The notes: a model not told the origin generated them from the sequence alone. Shown: positions 16,897 through 26,752, numbered from the stretch's first letter. The stretch is DNA of 64,000 nucleotides from Enterovibrio norvegicus FF-33 (GCF_000286835.2 NZ_AJYD02000038.1:2146194-2210193), one strand, 5' to 3'. Numbers and translations are program-made.

Positions 16897-19218
16897 TTAG
16901 CTAGTCTTGGCTTTTTCCTGCACAGAACCTGGCATGTACATTTTTATCATGCGCTCCAAGTCATCTTTTCTCACTGGCTTAGCAATATAGTCATCCATAC
17001 CCGCTTTTAAGCAATCATCTCTGTCTTGAGCCGTCGCGTTTGCGGTCAATGCCACGATGGGTGTGTGCTGTGCATAGCCGTGTTCTCGAAGCAATCTTGA
17101 CGCTTGATAACCATCCATTATCGGCATTTGACAGTCCATAAAGATCAAATCAAAGCATTCGTCTTCACACATATCTAACGCGATTTTACCATTTTCAGCC
17201 ACAACAACTTCAACCCCTAAGCGCGCCAACATCGCCTGTACCACGCGCTGATTAACCAAGGTATCTTCGACGACCAACACGCGTCCTTCATAAGAATCAG
17301 ATTCTTCTGCATGTCGTGCAGGAAGTGTCTTCTCTGTTTTTTCTCCAGTCATCGAAATCACCCCTAGCTGTGCTTGGTGACTTCGCAGGATTTTCGCTAA
17401 GATATTGCGAAGATCATTGAACTTATAAGGGCGAGATAGATAGCCTTCAATATGAAAACTCTCCAATTTTACACTGTCATGCATTTCTGGGGCTGCGGTG
17501 ATCATCATTAAACTTGGGCACCGCTTACCAAAGCGGTTACGCAATTTTGATGCAATTGAAAAGCCATCTGTATTCGGCATCAATTTATCGAGAATCACTA
17601 TCTTATACGGTCTCGCGGTATCAATACGCTCGGCAATCATGTCTTCTGCATCTTCGGGATGCACACAACAAGAAATCTGAGCCCCCATATTGCCAAGCTG
17701 CGCGCTGGTAATGCGCATGTTCAATCGGCTGTCATCCACCAACAGCATGGCTGCGTCAGCAAATAATTGAGAATCAACGGGTATACCTTCAGGGATCGAC
17801 GCACGGTCGAAAGTCAAAACGAAATAAAAGCGACTGCCCTCCCCTTCGGTACTTTCTAACAGCAAGCGTCCACCCATCAGGTCAACAATTTGGCTGGAAA
17901 TAGCCAGCCCTAAACCTGTGCCACCAAAGTTGCGGCTCATGCTGCCATCAGCCTGTTCAAATTTTTCGAAAATTGTATCTTGCTTATCCGCCGGGATACC
18001 AATTCCGGTATCACGGACTTCGAACAATACCGTGCACTGTTCACCAACATCTTCGAGCTGCCTGATGCCAACATGAATACTGCCATGCTGAGTGAATTTC
18101 ACTGCATTCCCTACCAAATTGATCATCACCTGACGCAACCTAGCTGCGTCGCCCATCAAAATAGGTGCCAAGCTATCCTCTACCTCGCACTTAAACTCGA
18201 GGTCTTTTTCTTTGGTTCTTAGGCGGAAAAGATGTTCTATGTCTCGATTGAGCTCAAACAGATTCAGCTCCAGCACTTCAAGTTCGAACTTGCCTGCTTC
18301 AATTTTTGAGAAATCCAGAATGTCATTAATAATGTCTAGCAACGATAGCGATGACGTCTCGAGCATATCGATGAATTCTTGCTGCTCATCATCCAGTTTG
18401 GTGCCTTTAAGCAGTGACGCCATGCCAATAATGCCGTTCATCGGCGTGCGGATTTCATGACTCATGTTAGCCAGAAACTCACTTTTCTTAAGATTGGCAC
18501 CTTCAGCATGCGCCTTGGCTTCATGAAGATCTGCGCTGTACTCACGCATTTTTTCCACCGTGGTGTTGTACTGGGTGTAAAGCGTCACCAGCTCTTCGCC
18601 CATTTTACTTTTTGGCGGGTCAATGGTTAATGGCAAATTATCAACATCAAATTTGGTCACACGCTGAGAAATCCAAATCAATGGCCTCACAACATCCATG
18701 TAAACAATGAAAAACACCAAGCCACCCAAAATCAATGTGGCGCCACCTAAAAACAGCAACAGCATCACAAATCGCTCAGTCAGCGCGTTGTAGACATCTT
18801 GTAGACTGACCTCAATTTGCACAAAACCAAGTTCATACTCTTTGCCAAATTGGTTCTGAATCAAGGGCCATTGATAGGAAATTTTGGGTTCAGGCGGGCT
18901 TTTACCTTCTTCAGCAACCAGTCGACTTGCATCGAAAACGCGAATATAGCTAACGGCGGGGTGTTGGTAGATCCCCTTCGTAATCACGCCCACTTGGTCC
19001 ACATCCTCTTGCCACAAACTGTTCGTAATACTTGGTAAATCCGTTTCTTGGATCAGCAACGTATTTTCTCGTAACAGTTCAGTGCGTGCCTGATAATCCA
19101 AATACAACGCAAAGGCCGCGACTAGAAATGCCAATAAACTGCAGACGAACAAAATGCGCCCCACCAATCTGGCGGCCATGCTGGAAGGCTGACGAAGATT
19201 CTCTTTTTGATTCAACAT
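16897..19218 (-). CDS. Hybrid sensor histidine kinase with two receiver domains
   Basis: A 773-residue inner-membrane signalling protein. It has a membrane segment at about 19-41, a periplasmic sensor of about 110 residues, and a second membrane segment at about 150-173. A dimerization domain follows with the phospho-histidine in MSHEIRTPMNG (His254), then the ATPase domain (NLVGNAVKFT, DTGIGIP, GTGLGLAIS). The first receiver (about 485-600) has an aspartate in VILDKLMPNTDGF; the second (about 640-760) has one in IFMDCQMPIMDGYQ. No Hpt domain is present, so it must pass phosphate to a separate Hpt protein. The next gene, divergent at 19289, encodes a periplasmic binding-like protein that could modulate it. 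The input signal is unknown. Confidence 0.92.
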   Translation of the reverse strand: MLNQKENLRQPSSMAARLVGRILFVCSLLAFLVAAFALYLDYQARTELLRENTLLIQETDLPSITNSLWQEDVDQVGVITKGIYQHPAVSYIRVFDASRLVAEEGKSPPEPKISYQWPLIQNQFGKEYELGFVQIEVSLQDVYNALTERFVMLLLFLGGATLILGGLVFFIVYMDVVRPLIWISQRVTKFDVDNLPLTIDPPKSKMGEELVTLYTQYNTTVEKMREYSADLHEAKAHAEGANLKKSEFLANMSHEIRTPMNGIIGMASLLKGTKLDDEQQEFIDMLETSSLSLLDIINDILDFSKIEAGKFELEVLELNLFELNRDIEHLFRLRTKEKDLEFKCEVEDSLAPILMGDAARLRQVMINLVGNAVKFTQHGSIHVGIRQLEDVGEQCTVLFEVRDTGIGIPADKQDTIFEKFEQADGSMSRNFGGTGLGLAISSQIVDLMGGRLLLESTEGEGSRFYFVLTFDRASIPEGIPVDSQLFADAAMLLVDDSRLNMRITSAQLGNMGAQISCCVHPEDAEDMIAERIDTARPYKIVILDKLMPNTDGFSIASKLRNRFGKRCPSLMMITAAPEMHDSVKLESFHIEGYLSRPYKFNDLRNILAKILRSHQAQLGVISMTGEKTEKTLPARHAEESDSYEGRVLVVEDTLVNQRVVQAMLARLGVEVVVAENGKIALDMCEDECFDLIFMDCQMPIMDGYQASRLLREHGYAQHTPIVALTANATAQDRDDCLKAGMDDYIAKPVRKDDLERMIKMYMPGSVQEKAKTS

Positions 19219-19288
19219 AGTCTAGGCTTATGGGTGTCTTATATATGGATCATCTTTCTCTAATAATAGTCATAAAACACAAACTTGG

Positions 19289-20083
19289 ATGACGATTACC
19301 ATGTCCAGAAAAAAACCATTTTTCTCTTCTCTGCCCACAATACCTTTGTTGATTTTGGCTGGATTTTTTTTCAGTACCAACGCCACCGCTTGGACACTTG
19401 ATTACTATGTTGTTCAAGACCAATCAGAACCTCTGCAAATTCAAGAGGAAGGCCAAAATCACCGCGGCATTATAACGGACGTACTCTACAAGGCGCTGGA
19501 AGGAACGTCGCATCAGGTCCGAATCCATACCTATCCATTTAACCGCATGCTCGCTGAACTCACAGAATCTCAAAAACAGAATTGGGTTACCTATGGCAGT
19601 CCGCTATGGGGCGGAATGCAAGCAGCAAACCTTTCGTCACTGCCTCTATTTGAGGTTGAACACAGTATTCTCAGCAACGCCAACAACGTTTTGCCTTATG
19701 ACAACCCTGACGATCTCGATGGAAAAATAGCGGTGTTGCTGTTTGGGTTTGATTACCCTGGGCTCGATGCAAAAATACACAAAGGGGTGGTAAGCGAAGT
19801 GCGAGTAAAAAACTATGACGCAGCATTTCGAGTAGTCGATCGCCTTAAAGGCACAGGGGGTTTTGTCGAAATGGATATTCGCCTCAAATATCATTTGAAG
19901 CGCCTCGGGTTTACACCTGACGATTACGATCTTCGTAAAATTAGTAACTTGATCCCCAACTACTCTATTCATTTGGCCTATTCGCCAGGCATTGATCCCG
20001 AGATACAACGCTTCCTCGACATGCGTCTAACGCAATTGGTTGAAAACAATGAGATCAGCATGATTGTAGACAAATATCAGTAG
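19289..20083 (+). CDS. Periplasmic solute-binding-like protein (SBP_bac_3 type)
   Basis: A 264-residue exported protein. It starts with a hydrophobic signal segment (residues about 11-33) ending near NATA-WTLDYYVV. The body resembles small amino-acid-type binding proteins common in Vibrio: a ligand-lobe segment with GIITDVLYKALEG, then PFNRMLAEL, and a C-terminal helix ending in MIVDKYQ. There are no permease or ATPase genes beside it, so it may serve signalling rather than transport. It is divergent from the hybrid kinase and 47 bp upstream of a PilZ gene. Start may be 19289 or the in-frame ATG at 19301. A distant relative lies at 37256. Confidence 0.75.
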   Translation: MTITMSRKKPFFSSLPTIPLLILAGFFFSTNATAWTLDYYVVQDQSEPLQIQEEGQNHRGIITDVLYKALEGTSHQVRIHTYPFNRMLAELTESQKQNWVTYGSPLWGGMQAANLSSLPLFEVEHSILSNANNVLPYDNPDDLDGKIAVLLFGFDYPGLDAKIHKGVVSEVRVKNYDAAFRVVDRLKGTGGFVEMDIRLKYHLKRLGFTPDDYDLRKISNLIPNYSIHLAYSPGIDPEIQRFLDMRLTQLVENNEISMIVDKYQ

Positions 20084-20130
20084 AGATATTCATGCACTGG
20101 TTTATCGCATAACCCAACAAGTAATGGAAA

Positions 20131-20817
20131 ATGGCTATGCAATCACTAAAAACTGAGGGTTCCGATAGCTTCTACAAACTGATGGAGATCGGTGCCCGAC
20201 TCAATATTGAGCTTTCTGATGATCCAAAGAAAATGCAGGTTGCTTCTCGGCTAGTGGGTTATCGAAAAGAGCAGTTTCTTTTGATTGACTGCCCAACGGG
20301 AAAAGACCCTTTTATCGAACGATTCTATATTCCCAACAACGAAATCATCGTTCGTGCTATCACGGATAGTGAATTTCGGGATGTCATCGCGTTTCGTTGT
20401 TTAGTCATGGGCGTCATACAAAAGCCCATCCGGCTGCTTATCGTTTCCATTCCTGAGAACATTGCACACCGACAAATCCGCCAAGAGCCCCGCATAGACA
20501 CAAACATGTCTATTCGCATCCAAGGCGGTGAAGGTATCTTTAGCGGAAGAATGACTGACTATTCAGTGTCAGGGTGCTGCTTAGAAATCACTGCCGATGA
20601 GCATTTGCTGTTTGAAGATGAAACGTTAGAAATCATCATTGATTACGGTAGTGATTTGAGCGGTAAAATCAAAGGCACTGTTGTAGCAGTCAATAACGAG
20701 AAAGACCCACCCACGGCAGGTCTTCGGTTTGACGAAAGCGGCGCCTCACTGCGAAAAGAGTTTTTCTATCAACTGCTGTTTGATATCCGTAAAAACGACA
20801 AATCGCTGGACGTCTGA
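20131..20817 (+). CDS. PilZ domain protein, YcgR-like c-di-GMP effector
   Basis: A 228-residue cytoplasmic protein with an N-terminal YcgR-like domain (about residues 15-110) and a C-terminal PilZ domain (about 115-220). The c-di-GMP binding motif RxxxR is present as RQEPR (117-121), and the second motif as DYSVSG. Proteins of this layout bind c-di-GMP and alter flagellar motility or surface functions. It follows the binding-like protein gene and may share its transcript. Two close in-frame ATG codons occur at the start (20131 and 20137); the true one is not decided. A GGDEF-EAL protein at 38100 could supply or remove its ligand. Confidence 0.88.
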   Translation: MAMQSLKTEGSDSFYKLMEIGARLNIELSDDPKKMQVASRLVGYRKEQFLLIDCPTGKDPFIERFYIPNNEIIVRAITDSEFRDVIAFRCLVMGVIQKPIRLLIVSIPENIAHRQIRQEPRIDTNMSIRIQGGEGIFSGRMTDYSVSGCCLEITADEHLLFEDETLEIIIDYGSDLSGKIKGTVVAVNNEKDPPTAGLRFDESGASLRKEFFYQLLFDIRKNDKSLDV

Positions 20818-20902
20818 CTAAGCACTTGCAAACAAATACCGTCCAACAGGCTGTCACTCTCGGCAAGAACGACTGCCTGGTTCGATCTCTATTATCTCGT
20901 CA

Positions 20903-21976
20903 TCATCCTGCGTCCAACACGCCTCGACGTATCTGGTCCATTTCAATCGATTCAAACAATGCCTGAAAATTCCCTTCGCCAAACCCTTGGTTACCTTTGC
21001 GCTGAATAATTTCAAAGAACACAGGACCAATGACGGTATCGGTAAATATCTGTAACAGAATACCGGTACTCTCATTGCCATCAATCAATACACGCAGTTC
21101 GCGAAGTTGATTCAGGCTTTCATCGTGTCCTTCTACTCGCCCATTGACGTTCTCGTAATACGTATCGGGCGTATCCATAAAACGCATTCCACGCGAGCGC
21201 AAAGTGTGAACGGTTTGGTATATGTCGTCAGTGCTCAATGCGATATGTTGAATACCTTCGCCATTATAGGCATCAAGGTATTCCGCAATCTGCGATTTAT
21301 CATCACTCGATTCGTTAATGGGGATACGGATTTTTCCACAAGGGGCGGTTAACGCGCGAGATTTCAATCCCGTCAGCTTCCCTTCGATATCAAAAAAGCG
21401 GATTTCTTTAAAATTGGCGATACGATCGTAAAAATCCGACCACACATCCATGTTACCTTTTTCGACATTGTGCGTGAGATGATCAATCACCTTCAACCCC
21501 GCATCCGCTGCCTTAAGCGTTTCCTGCCAATTAGGGTAGTAACTAAAATCAATGTCGTATATCTCACTGTCACCGTATCGATCGACAAGATAGAGATACG
21601 AACCGCCAATACCATGAATGGCTGGGATGTTCAGCTCCATCAAACCGATGCGAGGTTCACAAGCTTCTGCGCCTTGCTTCACCGCATAGCTCATTGCGTG
21701 GCTAGAATCATTGACCCGAAACGCCATGGCATTCACGCTGGCGCCATGTTGCTTCGCAAAACCTTCCGCTTGTGAATCATGTTCGCCGTTAACGATGAAA
21801 TTGATGTCACCCTGACGATAAAGCCACACGTCTTTATGTTTGTGTTTGGCGATCTCCGCGAAGCCCATCAGCGAAAAAAGGGTTTTCAGATCGGCAATGC
21901 CTTTTGCATTGGGCGCCGTGTATTCAACAAACTCGAAGCCATCTGTCCCCATTGGATTGATTGTTGTCTCTGCCAT
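20903..21976 (-). CDS. hpd: 4-Hydroxyphenylpyruvate dioxygenase
   Basis: Non-haem iron enzyme that converts 4-hydroxyphenylpyruvate to homogentisate in tyrosine breakdown; the product can give brown pyomelanin. The 357-residue protein has the two-module VOC fold. The metal ligands are visible: a histidine in VIDHLTHNV, a histidine in GIQHIALSTDD and a glutamate in FFEIIQRKG. The C-terminal gate helix with NFQALFESIE is intact. The start at 21976 is set by AGGAGG seven bases upstream; the frame continues further back to 22165 but that part does not look coding. No homogentisate dioxygenase gene is present nearby, so the pathway continues elsewhere or the product accumulates. Confidence 0.95.
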   Translation of the reverse strand: MAETTINPMGTDGFEFVEYTAPNAKGIADLKTLFSLMGFAEIAKHKHKDVWLYRQGDINFIVNGEHDSQAEGFAKQHGASVNAMAFRVNDSSHAMSYAVKQGAEACEPRIGLMELNIPAIHGIGGSYLYLVDRYGDSEIYDIDFSYYPNWQETLKAADAGLKVIDHLTHNVEKGNMDVWSDFYDRIANFKEIRFFDIEGKLTGLKSRALTAPCGKIRIPINESSDDKSQIAEYLDAYNGEGIQHIALSTDDIYQTVHTLRSRGMRFMDTPDTYYENVNGRVEGHDESLNQLRELRVLIDGNESTGILLQIFTDTVIGPVFFEIIQRKGNQGFGEGNFQALFESIEMDQIRRGVLDAG

Positions 21977-22194
21977 CTTCATTCCTCCTGCCAAGCCATC
22001 AGCCATTGGCGTCCCTCTTAAATGCACCAAACCATGTGCAGACCCTCCCAAATCAATGATGCTGAGTCTGGGGTATGCCTTTAAAGGGATAGCAGTCTGT
22101 AAGCAGAAACAGCAACGCAAGCGTGCCTTCACAAGGAAGCACACTGTAAAGGAAGTTGTGTACAAGGAGATTGACAGTACGTGATGGCGCGCTG

Positions 22195-22554
22195 TTAATT
22201 GGGCAAGCTGACCTGTAAATATCGTGCAACCATTTCAGCGGCTTCAACTTCTTCTCCACAAAGATCAGCCCCCCAATCTGGCCCCAACATCACGGCATCT
22301 TTCGCGAGATCCACCAGCCATTCGTCAACAAATTCGGGAATGGTAATGGCCATTGGCGCAAAATCCTCCCACTCGTCAACACAATGAATGGCCGCCGCTT
22401 CTCTTGAAGACCAGAACGGCATGACATCAGTATCTTCATAAATGGATGAATCACAGATCACCCACCCTGTTTTACATTGTAAACCCCAGACCTCACCGTG
22501 ATGGCGGGAATTGGCAACGAACCGCTCTACGGGTGTCGCTTCAATGGTTGTCAT
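22195..22554 (-). CDS. DUF2750 family protein
   Basis: A 119-residue acidic cytoplasmic protein of unknown function. The pattern GEVWGLQCKTGWVICD, then FWSSREAAAIHC, then ITIPEFVDEWLVDLAKD fits the DUF2750 family. The start at 22554 is supported by AGGAGAAAGGGC just upstream; a longer in-frame start at 22605 has no ribosome binding site. It is a stand-alone gene between hpd and an AraC regulator. Confidence 0.8.
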   Translation of the reverse strand: MTTIEATPVERFVANSRHHGEVWGLQCKTGWVICDSSIYEDTDVMPFWSSREAAAIHCVDEWEDFAPMAITIPEFVDEWLVDLAKDAVMLGPDWGADLCGEEVEAAEMVARYLQVSLPN

Positions 22555-22667
22555 GCCCTTTCTCCTGATTTGCGCAAAGTCTTCTATGACGCCAACATAT
22601 GGCAAGCTAACACTTCAATTTATGCAGTAGAAATGGGGCGTTGTGTATCAAGATTGAGGATTTGGTA

Positions 22668-23570
22668 TTAGTGACCGCGGGCTTGCTCTCGACGGAACGC
22701 GGCAGGCGTAGCGCCCACTCTCAATTTGAATTGTTGAGAGAGGTGTTGTTGAGATGAAAAACCACATGCAGAGGCGACATCGACCAATGACAGGCTATTT
22801 TGGGTAAGCAAAATTTTCGCCAGTTCCACACGTCGAAACAGCACGTATTGATGCGGGGTACAGCCGAAACTGGTTTTGAACATACGAGCAAAATGGAATT
22901 CACTCAACTGCGTCAAGGTCGCCAAATCACTGAGCGAAAAAGACACGGATAAGCTTTCTTCTACATATTCAATCACTCGCCGCTGGTTTTGTGGCGACAA
23001 GCCCCCTGAAGCGACCGTAAGTTTCAACGGTTGATGACAATATTGTCTGACCATGTGTAGCAGCAACATTTGCTGTGCGTGAGACAACATGAGCCTGTCG
23101 GTGCTTTGCGACCAATCCAGTTTCAACATGGTTTGACGCACCAGTTGACTGACAAACGGATCATCAACAAAGGTACATTCTTTTAGCTCAATATGACGGC
23201 CTTCTTTATCGAACACCTGCTCAGCAAAGCGCTGCAGGTGCGCTTGCTCAAAATAGAAATGAAAGAAACGGAAAGGGTCAGAAAACGCCCAGTCGGAACG
23301 ATGATCTTTCGGCATCAAACACAGCTTGTCTTCACCGCCATACAAATCACCTGCGCCTGAACATCGTTTGGTGTTTTGTCCACCCGCGACATAGAAACTC
23401 AGGGTGTGATGACCCGGTTTGTCATAGCTCGCGCTGCCGTGGCTGTTGCTCCACACCGCCGCCCCCATGCCATTGTCTAGCCAGATATCGCCATGCAGCT
23501 TTGCCGTATTCTCTCGCAATACGTTGTAAACACGCTGCCTTTTCATTCCCTGAGGTGAATCCTTGTCCAT
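22668..23570 (-). CDS. AraC family transcriptional regulator
   Basis: A 300-residue regulator. The C-terminal domain (about residues 200-295) has two helix-turn-helix motifs: LSDLATLTQLSEFHFARMFK and LVDVASACGFSSQQHLSQQF. The N-terminal part (about 20-180) looks like a cupin-type sensing domain (GHHTLSFYVAGG). The start at 23570 has AGGAG close upstream; the frame also permits 23597. It is divergent from an EamA transporter gene, 188 bp away, which it probably controls. Confidence 0.9.
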   Translation of the reverse strand: MDKDSPQGMKRQRVYNVLRENTAKLHGDIWLDNGMGAAVWSNSHGSASYDKPGHHTLSFYVAGGQNTKRCSGAGDLYGGEDKLCLMPKDHRSDWAFSDPFRFFHFYFEQAHLQRFAEQVFDKEGRHIELKECTFVDDPFVSQLVRQTMLKLDWSQSTDRLMLSHAQQMLLLHMVRQYCHQPLKLTVASGGLSPQNQRRVIEYVEESLSVSFSLSDLATLTQLSEFHFARMFKTSFGCTPHQYVLFRRVELAKILLTQNSLSLVDVASACGFSSQQHLSQQFKLRVGATPAAFRREQARGH

Positions 23571-23758
23571 ACCACTCCTACTCCTGTCTCTTTTCAATAT
23601 ATCCCGAGTGAGAGGTTGTGGGTACTAGGTGCAGGAGAAAAGCGCAAGAATCTATAAAATCAGCAGGAATATGAAAGTCAGCCGACAATCTTCGGAATAA
23701 GGTGTGGACATAAAAACAACAATGTCATCTGGCTAGTAAGAAAAAGGAGTAGTGGCAC

Positions 23759-24658
23759 ATGAATGCAATATTATATGCAGTAACTGTGTTTATTTGGGGG
23801 TCAACTTGGCTGGCTATCGCATATCAGATCGGCGACACACCTGTTGTCGTCTCTGTTGGCTGGCGCTTTGGGTTGGCATCCCTCGCCCTATTTTTCATAT
23901 TAATAGCGCGTAACGCGCTGCCCAAATTAACCCGTGAAAACCACAAAATGGCAGCGCTGCTGGCCTTGTGTCTGTTTTCCAACAATTTTCTGTGCTTTTA
24001 CGCCGCAACACAATACCTGCCCAGTGGGCTAAACGCCGTGGTGTTTTCACTTGCTCCCATCTTGAACGCATTGAATCTTTGGTGGCTTGATAAACGTCGC
24101 CCGACAGGCACCTTCGTCCAAGGCGCATTGATGGGTTTTACCGGGGTTGTCTTTCTTTTCGGCTCGCAGTTCTTAAATGCCGATATGGATATCACCATTT
24201 TCCTTGGCCTTGGCTTGTCTTTGGTGGGCACTTACTTCTTTTCGATGGGCAATTTGGTCTCAGCCCGCGCTCAGAAAAAAAACATGCCGCTGTTGCCGAC
24301 CACGGCGTGGGCAATGGGATACGGCGCAATCTACCTATTTGCTATCGCACTGTTCATGGGGCATTCATTCGCCATTTCTACCACACCTTTGTACGTTTCT
24401 GCACTGGTCTATCTCGCGATTATTGGCTCTGTGGTTGGCTTCAACACCTACCTTGCCTTAGTCGGCCGCATAGGGGCGGCCAAAGCGGCTTACTGTACCG
24501 TGCTGTTCCCTTTGGTTGCCCTATCACTTTCCACCGTGTTTGAAGGCTACGAATGGACGTGGATGTCTGCCCTTGGCGTAATGTTAGTGATTGCCGGAAA
24601 CCTTCGTGTGTTTGGCGTACCCGAACCCGTTAAGCGCTGGTATCTCGCGCACCGATAA
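23759..24658 (+). CDS. EamA/DMT family transporter
   Basis: A 299-residue inner-membrane protein with ten predicted membrane segments in two EamA repeats, the usual drug/metabolite exporter layout. The N-terminus ITVFIWGSTWLAI-like signature (here VTVFIWGSTWLAIAYQ) is typical. The second repeat begins near residue 155. AAAAGGAG lies 9-12 bases before the ATG. The substrate cannot be told; family members export amino acids, purines or toxic compounds. Likely regulated by the divergent AraC protein. Confidence 0.9.
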   Translation: MNAILYAVTVFIWGSTWLAIAYQIGDTPVVVSVGWRFGLASLALFFILIARNALPKLTRENHKMAALLALCLFSNNFLCFYAATQYLPSGLNAVVFSLAPILNALNLWWLDKRRPTGTFVQGALMGFTGVVFLFGSQFLNADMDITIFLGLGLSLVGTYFFSMGNLVSARAQKKNMPLLPTTAWAMGYGAIYLFAIALFMGHSFAISTTPLYVSALVYLAIIGSVVGFNTYLALVGRIGAAKAAYCTVLFPLVALSLSTVFEGYEWTWMSALGVMLVIAGNLRVFGVPEPVKRWYLAHR

Positions 24659-24697
24659 CGATTCCTTAATAATCTCACGTAGCTCGCACAGAGCGAG

Positions 24698-24817
24698 CTA
24701 CTCCGCCGCAAGTTGAACCACCCACACAATGCAGACCAACACCGGCCATAACCAACTGGGTATACCGAGTGAAAATCGATTAATCGCGTGGGGATTTTGT
24801 TTATTATTGTTGTCCAT
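24698..24817 (-). CDS. Possible 39-residue single-span membrane protein
   Basis: Short reading frame MDNNNKQNPHAINRF... followed by a strongly hydrophobic stretch SWLWPVLVCIVWVVQL and a stop. A polar N-terminus then one membrane helix is a common plan for bacterial small membrane proteins. GAGGA lies about 11 bases before the ATG on the minus strand. It is on the opposite strand to, and just beyond, the EamA gene. I know no family for it; the hydrophobic helix and ribosome binding site are the only evidence. Confidence 0.45.
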   Translation of the reverse strand: MDNNNKQNPHAINRFSLGIPSWLWPVLVCIVWVVQLAAE

Positions 24818-24959
24818 GAGTTTGTCCTCGTACTGTTCACTAAGGACAATTAAACCCCATCAAATGGGCGCTAGCGAGGAAGACAAATGGCAATGTGGCG
24901 AGCAATGGTGGCGGAAATCTGGCAAAGCACTCAATCTAGCGCGTGTGGTGGTGTGATGA

Positions 24960-25319
24960 CTACACCTTGAAATCGTAGCTGCGTTCGCCATTTTGCGGGG
25001 TAATGGTTTTTTCTACTTGTTGCAACAGTTGCTGCTGACCCTGGGTGTAGGCGGAATACTTCGCCATTTTAGCTTCTTGCTCGGCAACACGGTCAATCAA
25101 ACCACGGTAATCACCGCGTTGTGGCGCGTCTTCTTGAGCGGCTTCTGCCTGCTTTTTCTCTTCACGCTCTTTACGCAAAACCTCAGCGCGTTCACTGATT
25201 GATTGTTCTTTCGCTGATGTCACACCGTCATTACGCGCAGCATTGGCATCTTCGCGTTCTTTCTGGCGAGATGTCATCAAGCTATTGGTCGAATAACTGG
25301 TGTTGATCAGGTTTGGCAT
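24960..25319 (-). CDS. Hypothetical charged helical protein
   Basis: A 119-residue protein, rich in charged residues and glutamine (TSRQKEREDANAARN, VLRKEREEKKQAEAAQ), predicted to be mostly helical or coiled coil. It has no signal peptide and no membrane segment. The start at 25319 (MPNLINTSYST) follows GTGGGA; the frame extends four codons further to 25331. It is a single gene. I do not recognise the family. The composition and clear start make it likely real. Confidence 0.7.
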   Translation of the reverse strand: MPNLINTSYSTNSLMTSRQKEREDANAARNDGVTSAKEQSISERAEVLRKEREEKKQAEAAQEDAPQRGDYRGLIDRVAEQEAKMAKYSAYTQGQQQLLQQVEKTITPQNGERSYDFKV

Positions 25320-25444
25320 TGCATTTCCCACTTTCTATGTTGCTGGCTATGTCGATGAATATCACCTGTCAGCATTCTTGCCAACGTACTCTTAACTCTA
25401 GTACAGCCCCCTCTTATACGAAGCGTTTTTCTGCTCAACATCAC

Positions 25445-25484
25445 AAAAAAATAAGCAAGCATCAAATGAATGATGCTTGCTTAT
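25445..25484 (-). terminator. Terminator of the galactoside importer operon
   Basis: A 14-bp perfect stem (ATAAGCAAGCATCA at 25451-25464 with its complement at 25471-25484, loop of 6), followed by seven T on the minus strand. It lies 36 bp past the binding-protein stop. Confidence 0.93.
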
Positions 25485-25519
25485 AGATATACAGAAGCGT
25501 TTAACTCTCTGAAATAATA

Positions 25520-26752
25520 CTATTTAAACGTCCGTTGACGCGTTTTCTCTAACTTCTTCAAAATGGCATCAATGCGATCAGGGTGAACCATATATTGTTG
25601 GAACCCCTTCATTCCTTCTTTCGCCATCGCAGGGTCAGTATCGCGGTCATAAAACTGCGCTGTACCCTCAGCTTCACCCAGCATCACAACACCTGCATTA
25701 AGGTATTCATCATCTTTCGGCGTTGCTTTGTTGTTGGTGGGAATTTGCAGCATCGCTGCATTGATCATGGTCTGGATTTCAGGTTGAGCCACAAACGCGA
25801 GGAACTTACGCGCATCTTCTTTGTTTTTAGCTTTGCTTGGAATATGCAACGTATCCATTGGCGCATCTTCTGCCATTGGCACTGTCGAATCGATCACCGG
25901 GAATTGGAAGAAACCCATATTCGGACGCACTTCATCGGTGAAGTTCGCTGCCAAGAAATTACCCATCAGGTACATGGCCGCTTCGCCGTTGTAGAGGAAA
26001 GGTTGTGCTTCTTGCCAAGAATAAGACGCGTGATTTTTGAGGTAGTAACCCGGCTCAACCAGATCATTCCACTTCTCAAACACGGCTTTGACGCGCGGAT
26101 CCGTGTAAGGGATTTTGCCGTCCATCAAGTCGATATGAAAATCGAGCCCGTTCACGCGCATGTTCAAGTAATCAAACCAGCCCGCTGCCGTCCAAAGGTA
26201 CTTGGTACCAATGGTAAATGGCGTCACACCGTTGTCACTCAGTGTCTTCGATGCAGCAACCAGATCTTCCCACGTCTTCGGTACGGCAATACCGTATTTG
26301 TCGAACAAATCTTTACGGTAGTAGATACCCCATTGGTAATAGGTATAAGGCACGCCATATTGTTTGTCATTGATGGTCATGGCTGGGGCTGCACTGGCAA
26401 AATCTTCTTTCATGCCGTTGGCTGTCCAGATATCGCTGACATCTTCAAACAAACCGCGATCGACAAAGGTTTTCATGCGATTGCCTGCGTACCAGAACAC
26501 CACATCCGGCGGAGAAGTCACCAGCCAGTTACGAATCGTTGTTTTGTAGGCTTCGTGATCATAAAGGTTATATTTCACCTCAATGTCAGGGTTTTCCTGC
26601 TCAAACTTGGCGATCACTTCTGCCCACGCTTTTTTCGGCGCCGGATCAGAGGCATCTGAATTAATCACCAGCGTCCCAGCCGCAACCGAGCCACTTAGCA
26701 CAAGCAATAGGGAGCAAAGTGCGCCCAGCCCTTTTTTCGCAAGTGTTCTCAT
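25520..26752 (-). CDS. ABC importer sugar-binding protein
   Basis: A 410-residue periplasmic binding protein of the family-1 (oligosaccharide) type. The signal peptide (about residues 1-27) has a hydrophobic core GLGALCSLLLVLSGSVAA. The mature chain contains WAEVIAKFEQENPDIEVKYN, the classic lobe-1 start, and MYLMGNFLAANF in the hinge region. The start at 26752 has AAGGA nine bases upstream. It is the third gene of a minus-strand operon (two permeases before it). The nearby alpha- and beta-galactosidase genes suggest a galactoside such as melibiose, raffinose, lactose or a galacto-oligosaccharide as substrate. Confidence 0.88.
   Translation of the reverse strand: MRTLAKKGLGALCSLLLVLSGSVAAGTLVINSDASDPAPKKAWAEVIAKFEQENPDIEVKYNLYDHEAYKTTIRNWLVTSPPDVVFWYAGNRMKTFVDRGLFEDVSDIWTANGMKEDFASAAPAMTINDKQYGVPYTYYQWGIYYRKDLFDKYGIAVPKTWEDLVAASKTLSDNGVTPFTIGTKYLWTAAGWFDYLNMRVNGLDFHIDLMDGKIPYTDPRVKAVFEKWNDLVEPGYYLKNHASYSWQEAQPFLYNGEAAMYLMGNFLAANFTDEVRPNMGFFQFPVIDSTVPMAEDAPMDTLHIPSKAKNKEDARKFLAFVAQPEIQTMINAAMLQIPTNNKATPKDDEYLNAGVVMLGEAEGTAQFYDRDTDPAMAKEGMKGFQQYMVHPDRIDAILKKLEKTRQRTFK

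Noticed and set aside
26000..26700. Long plus-strand frame opposite the sugar-binding protein (25583-26659)
   Set aside because: It is antisense to a well-supported gene, rich in His, Arg and Cys as expected of a shadow frame.
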